From positions 1-10,586 of the forward strand of contig NVRZ01000092.1 of assembly GCA_002401055.1 (NCBI GenBank): a DNA stretch of 10,586 nt, read 5' to 3'. The stretch is from Bacteroidota bacterium. Its GTDB lineage: Bacteria; Bacteroidota; Bacteroidia; NORP154. The stretch's first letter is position 1. Every line of letters starts with the position of its first letter. The notes beneath the pieces are model-generated. The model ran no database searches. It was not told the DNA's origin and saw only the letters and a program-made list of their open reading frames with translations. The position numbers were made by a program, and so were the translations under genes. This document shows, piece after piece, positions 6,737 through 10,586 of the stretch.

Positions 6737-9700
6737 TTGAAAAGATTAGTATCATATTTCATTTTTTCTTTATGTATTGCTGGCAATTCACTTGCCCAGC
6801 AATATAATTTTGAAACATACTCTGTAAATGAAGGTCTATCGCAATCACAGGTGAATGTGATATTCGAAGATCGCCGTGGATATTTGTGGTTTGGGACTGC
6901 CGGAGGAGGTGTGTGTCAGTATGACGGAATTACTTTCAAACAGTACAAGGAAAAAGATGGTTTAGGTGGACCAATCATCACGGGTATTGCTGAAACGAGT
7001 AATGGAAATATTTGGATTAGTGCTACTTGGGGAGGAGTTACACGATTCAACGGAAAAGGATTCCTTACAGTTGGAAGAAGAGACGGACTTGTTTCGGATG
7101 AAACAACCTGCTTAGTAGTTGACGATGATGACAGGGTTTGGATAGGATCAAATGGAGGTATTGGCATTACAGATGGTGGCTACGAATTTTCGACCATCAC
7201 GCGAGATAATGGACTGGTTAGCAACACAATTAAATGTTTGTTCAAAGCCGAAGATGGATCGATATGGATAGGAACGGATCGTGGCATTAACGTATTTAAA
7301 GACGGCACATTCAAGAAAATTGTTGCTACTGATGGCCTTCCTTACAGCGACATTCGTTGCATTACCCAAGATTTGGAAGGTAATATGTGGATAGGAGCCG
7401 AACGAAAGGGTGCGTTAAAACTATCCAAAAACAGTATCAAAAGCGGTGAGTTTGATTTTGAACAAATTGGAGTTGAAGCGGGAATTAACAATGTGAGCGT
7501 TACGTGCATAAAAGCAGATAGCAAGGGAAATATATGGATAGCGACAAATGGGAAAGGAGTATATAAAGTTTTTAAAGACGAAATTACCTCCTACAAATAT
7601 GAAAATGGTTTGGGCAGTGATGTTATTCTGTCTATATGCGAAGACCAAATTGGAAACATTTGGTTTGGAACGATTGGAGGTGGAGCAGTAAAATTTTCGA
7701 GTGAGATATTTACTTATTACGAGAATATTGAAGGATTGCAAAACAATAACATATTTTCTATTGTAGAGGACGTATATAAAAACATCTGGGTTGGTACCTC
7801 AAGCGATGGAGCGTATAGATACAATGGTGAGGAGGTCAAACACTTTACCACTAAAAATGGCCTTGCAGGTAACAGCGTACGTGCAATTATAAAAGACGGC
7901 GAAAAATTATGGTTCGCAACAGAAAACGGGCTGTCTAGATACACTCAAAATAGCTTCCGAAATTTTACTGAGCGAGATGGACTAAGTTCCAATCACATAA
8001 GGTCATTGATGACGGACTTTGATGGAAATTTATGGATAGGTACTTATGGAGGTGGCCTGATGAAATACGACGGACGGACATTCAAACACTATTCAACCGC
8101 TGACGGATTAAGCCATAACTACATTCATTGCATGATTCAAGATAGTAAAGGAATGATGTGGTTCGGAACTGGAGCCGGTGTGAATAAATGGGATGGAGAA
8201 AAGTTCACAGTATATGGCCCTTCAGATGGTTTTTGCAATTCATATATCGGATCAATTGTAGAGGATAAAGCCGGAAATATTTGGTTTGGAACTGATCGTT
8301 GTATTGTCCGATATAATGGTATAAAATTCAAAACGTACTCAGAGGCAGATGGCCTCTCATCTAACACTATATATCTGATGACACTAGACGATGTAGGAAA
8401 TCTATGGGTGGGAACCAATAAGGGCGTTGATAAAGTGATATTGGATGAATACGGTGAGTTGGCTTTTATTAAAAATTACGGAAAGGAGGAAGGTTTTAGA
8501 GGAATTGAATGCAACACCCGGGCGGTTTGTAAAGATTCCAAAGGAAAATTATGGTTTGGAACGATCAAAGGAGCGATTAAATATGACCCTAAGGAAGACT
8601 TCACCAATCAAGTGGAAGTATCAACCCATATAACCAACGTAAAATTGTTCTTTGACAACGTTGACCTGGTACAATATAGCAAAGGATCCCAATCCTGGTT
8701 CAAGCTTCCCAATGCCTTATCTCTTCCGCACAATCAGAACCATCTGACATTTGACTATGTGGGAATCTCAAATAAGTATCCAGAGAAGGTTAGATATTCT
8801 TTTAAACTTGAGGGCTTTGATCTAGATTGGTCACCAGAAACTAAAGAAAGAAGCACCACCTATTCTAATATCCCACCAGGAACATATACTTTCAAGATAT
8901 TATCTGCTAATAGCGATGATATATGGAATGCGGAACCTACAACTTTTAATTTCGAAGTACGAGTTCCTTTTTGGAGATCATGGTGGTTTTATGTTTTTGG
9001 AACATCAGGTATTATACTTATTGTTTACGGGTTCATATATGCACGAACGAGACAACTTCAGGATTCTAAGAAAAACCTAACGGACGAGGTAGAAAGAAGG
9101 ATTACTGAAATAACCAAGGAGAAGGATGAAAAAGAATTGCTTTTGAAAGAAATTCACCATCGGGTGAAGAACAACTTACAGATCATCAATAGTTTACTAA
9201 GTATTCAATCTGGCTATATAAAAGATAAGAGTGTACAAGATATTTTTCAAAAATCAATGGACAGGATTAAATCCATGGCCCTCATACATGAAAAGATGTA
9301 TATGTCTGCGGATCTTGCTCATATCAATATCACGGAGTACGTAAACCTACTTGCGCATAATCTTATTAAATCCTACAGCTACGACAAACATATTACTCTA
9401 GACGTACAAATCTCAGTCGAATCCTTAGAAATTGACACGCTCATACCAATGGGGCTAATTTTGAACGAGTTAATAACGAACTCCATTAAGTATGCTTTTG
9501 AAAATAAAACTGCTGGCAAGATTCATATTTTCCTTGATACCACAGAAGACAGAAAGTATAAGTTAATTGTTGGTGACAATGGAATTGGAACCAGTAAAGA
9601 TATATTGGAAGAAAGTACCGGAACATTGGGGATGGAATTGGTCAGGATCTTGGTAGAACAAATTGATGGCACAATAGAGAAGAAAGATCAAAAGGGTACG

Positions 9701-9751
9701 GTATTTAAAATTCTTTTCAGAGGACTCGGAAAAGATAAAATCATAAATTAG
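6737..9751 (+). CDS. Membrane sensor histidine kinase: two-component-regulator propellers, Y_Y_Y domain, HisKA_2 and HATPase
   Basis: This 1004-residue protein senses an unknown extracytoplasmic signal and should autophosphorylate in the cytoplasm. A signal peptide (residues 1-20, ending NSLA) leads into 14 propeller motifs of the form GNIWFGT/GNLWIGT (residues about 22-640), consistent with two seven-bladed propellers. A Y_Y_Y domain (about 678-742) is followed by one transmembrane segment (about 749-771, after WRSWWFYV) and a short coiled-coil linker. The HisKA_2 dimerisation domain carries IHHRVKNNLQ, with His808 as the likely phosphoacceptor. The ATPase has its N box at Asn910/Asn915 (LNELITNSIKYAF), Asp947 in GDNGIG, and TGTLG at 961-965. 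The usual receiver and AraC-type regulator of hybrid (HTCS) sensors are absent, and no response regulator is nearby, so the partner is elsewhere. The start is a TTG: no in-frame ATG lies between the upstream stop at 6683 and this codon, and TTG gives a complete signal peptide. Its target genes are unknown. Confidence 0.93.
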   Translation: MKRLVSYFIFSLCIAGNSLAQQYNFETYSVNEGLSQSQVNVIFEDRRGYLWFGTAGGGVCQYDGITFKQYKEKDGLGGPIITGIAETSNGNIWISATWGGVTRFNGKGFLTVGRRDGLVSDETTCLVVDDDDRVWIGSNGGIGITDGGYEFSTITRDNGLVSNTIKCLFKAEDGSIWIGTDRGINVFKDGTFKKIVATDGLPYSDIRCITQDLEGNMWIGAERKGALKLSKNSIKSGEFDFEQIGVEAGINNVSVTCIKADSKGNIWIATNGKGVYKVFKDEITSYKYENGLGSDVILSICEDQIGNIWFGTIGGGAVKFSSEIFTYYENIEGLQNNNIFSIVEDVYKNIWVGTSSDGAYRYNGEEVKHFTTKNGLAGNSVRAIIKDGEKLWFATENGLSRYTQNSFRNFTERDGLSSNHIRSLMTDFDGNLWIGTYGGGLMKYDGRTFKHYSTADGLSHNYIHCMIQDSKGMMWFGTGAGVNKWDGEKFTVYGPSDGFCNSYIGSIVEDKAGNIWFGTDRCIVRYNGIKFKTYSEADGLSSNTIYLMTLDDVGNLWVGTNKGVDKVILDEYGELAFIKNYGKEEGFRGIECNTRAVCKDSKGKLWFGTIKGAIKYDPKEDFTNQVEVSTHITNVKLFFDNVDLVQYSKGSQSWFKLPNALSLPHNQNHLTFDYVGISNKYPEKVRYSFKLEGFDLDWSPETKERSTTYSNIPPGTYTFKILSANSDDIWNAEPTTFNFEVRVPFWRSWWFYVFGTSGIILIVYGFIYARTRQLQDSKKNLTDEVERRITEITKEKDEKELLLKEIHHRVKNNLQIINSLLSIQSGYIKDKSVQDIFQKSMDRIKSMALIHEKMYMSADLAHINITEYVNLLAHNLIKSYSYDKHITLDVQISVESLEIDTLIPMGLILNELITNSIKYAFENKTAGKIHIFLDTTEDRKYKLIVGDNGIGTSKDILEESTGTLGMELVRILVEQIDGTIEKKDQKGTVFKILFRGLGKDKIIN
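6800..8602 (+). repeat. Fourteen propeller-blade repeats inside the kinase gene
   Basis: The encoded motif G-x-(I/L/M)-W-(F/I/V)-(G/A)-(T/S/A) recurs 14 times at intervals of roughly 40-50 residues, usually followed by a Gly-rich turn and a YDG/YNG-like strand and preceded by a DGL-type turn. The first is GYLWFGT and the last GKLWFGT. Blades are diverged in DNA sequence, so this is an old protein repeat and not a recent DNA duplication. Fourteen copies fit two seven-bladed beta-propellers. Confidence 0.85.
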
Positions 9752-9776
9752 TGGTTGCTGAATATTTCAGACAGCC

Positions 9777-10586
9777 ATGAACAGAAGCCAACCACTAGCA
9801 GAACGCTTACGCCCTAAGCATTTAGACGAATATATAGGTCAGGAGCATCTTGTAGGAAAGGATGCCGTTCTGCGAACTGCCATAAATAGCGGTCGCATTC
9901 CTTCGATGATCTTGTGGGGACCTCCAGGCGTAGGTAAAACAACACTTGCGCTAATTATCTCCGAACAACTTAAGCGTCCGTTTTATTCCCTGAGTGCAAT
10001 TAACAGTGGGGTGAAAGATGTTCGAGAGGTTATTGAAAAAGCAAAAAGGCAGGAGACTGAACTAAATTTTGAAGGTTCTGACCCTATTTTGTTCATTGAT
10101 GAAATTCATCGCTTCAGTAAATCTCAACAAGATTCCTTGCTCGGAGCAGTTGAGCAGGGTATCATCACGTTGATAGGTGCAACTACCGAGAACCCATCTT
10201 TTGAGGTGATCACACCTCTTCTCTCTCGCTGTCAGGTGTATATCTTAAAACCCCTGGGGAAAAAAGAATTGCTTCAGATGCTAGATTTAGCGATAAAGAA
10301 TGACGCATCTTTAAATAAGAAAAAGATCGTGATCAAAGAAGACGAAGCACTCCTGAGGCTGTCGGGAGGCGACGCACGCAAGTTGTTAAACATTCTGGAA
10401 TTACTGGTAGATTCTGCAGACAAAGGGACCATCAACATTACCAATAAAATGGTAATGGATCAGGTTCAACAAAACATTGCGATTTACGATAAAGCTGGTG
10501 AACAACATTATGATATCATCTCCGCATTTATCAAGTCAATCAGGGGAAGCGATCCTAACGCCGCTGTTTATTGGCTGGCCAGGATG
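9777..10586 (+). CDS. rarA: Replication-associated recombination protein A (RarA/MgsA), N-terminal 270 residues
   Basis: RarA is a tetrameric AAA+ ATPase of the clamp-loader group that acts at stalled replication forks. The protein opens with the family signature QPLAERLRPKHLDEYIGQEH. Walker A is GPPGVGKT at 48-55 (Lys54), Walker B is FIDEIHRF with Asp108 and Glu109, sensor 1 is GATTENPSF with Asn139, the arginine finger is LLSRC with Arg151, and sensor 2 is GGDARK with Arg201. The frame continues into the C-terminal tetramerisation region (HYDIISAFIKSIRGSDPNAA) and is cut by the window edge; the family usually has about 420-450 residues. The ATG is 25 bp after the kinase stop on the same strand, so cotranscription is possible, though the two have no evident functional link. 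Confidence 0.96.
   Translation, partial: MNRSQPLAERLRPKHLDEYIGQEHLVGKDAVLRTAINSGRIPSMILWGPPGVGKTTLALIISEQLKRPFYSLSAINSGVKDVREVIEKAKRQETELNFEGSDPILFIDEIHRFSKSQQDSLLGAVEQGIITLIGATTENPSFEVITPLLSRCQVYILKPLGKKELLQMLDLAIKNDASLNKKKIVIKEDEALLRLSGGDARKLLNILELLVDSADKGTINITNKMVMDQVQQNIAIYDKAGEQHYDIISAFIKSIRGSDPNAAVYWLARM

Noticed and set aside
6916..8418. Several minus-strand frames of 60-106 residues within the kinase gene
   Set aside because: They follow from the repeated propeller codons on the other strand and have no independent support.

Overview
The window looks like chromosomal DNA from a member of the Bacteroidota, probably a marine Cytophagales- or Flavobacteriia-like bacterium. Three things support this. 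Several genes are preceded by the Bacteroidota -7 promoter motif TAnnTTTG, and ribosome binding sites are weak. A large sensor kinase is built on two-component-regulator propellers plus a Y_Y_Y domain, an architecture typical of this phylum. The lipoprotein resembles families common there. The PUFA-synthase gene is compatible with a marine or cold-adapted lifestyle, but the species cannot be named from the sequence.

Layout. Positions 1-5533 are transcribed leftward (minus strand): an exported protein of unknown function (4886-5533), an LpxD-type acyltransferase (3654-4745), and the first 1148 codons of a PfaA-like polyunsaturated fatty acid / secondary-lipid synthase (3444 to beyond position 1). 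The visible part of PfaA has a ketosynthase, an acyltransferase, a predicted coiled coil, an Ala/Pro-rich linker and the first residues of an acyl carrier domain. Positions 5645-10586 are transcribed rightward: a lipoprotein (5645-6511), a 1004-residue membrane histidine kinase with 14 propeller motifs and a HisKA_2/HATPase core (6737-9751), and the first 270 codons of the AAA+ ATPase RarA (9777 to beyond the end). PfaA and RarA are both cut only by the window edges.

How the genes may work together. The most interesting association is the LpxD-type N-acyltransferase directly upstream of and co-directional with the PUFA synthase. LpxD enzymes take 3-hydroxyacyl chains from acyl carrier protein, and PUFA synthases build acyl chains on tandem ACPs. 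The pair could therefore be a dedicated route that puts an unusual acyl chain on a sugar or lipid A-like acceptor. This is inference: the gene could also be the ordinary housekeeping lpxD lying next to pfaA. The pfaA start is preceded by a roughly 160-nt leader with a perfect 9-bp stem-loop ending 10 nt before the start codon, a candidate control element. The kinase and rarA are only 25 bp apart and may be cotranscribed. No response regulator, RNA gene, CRISPR array or mobile element was seen.
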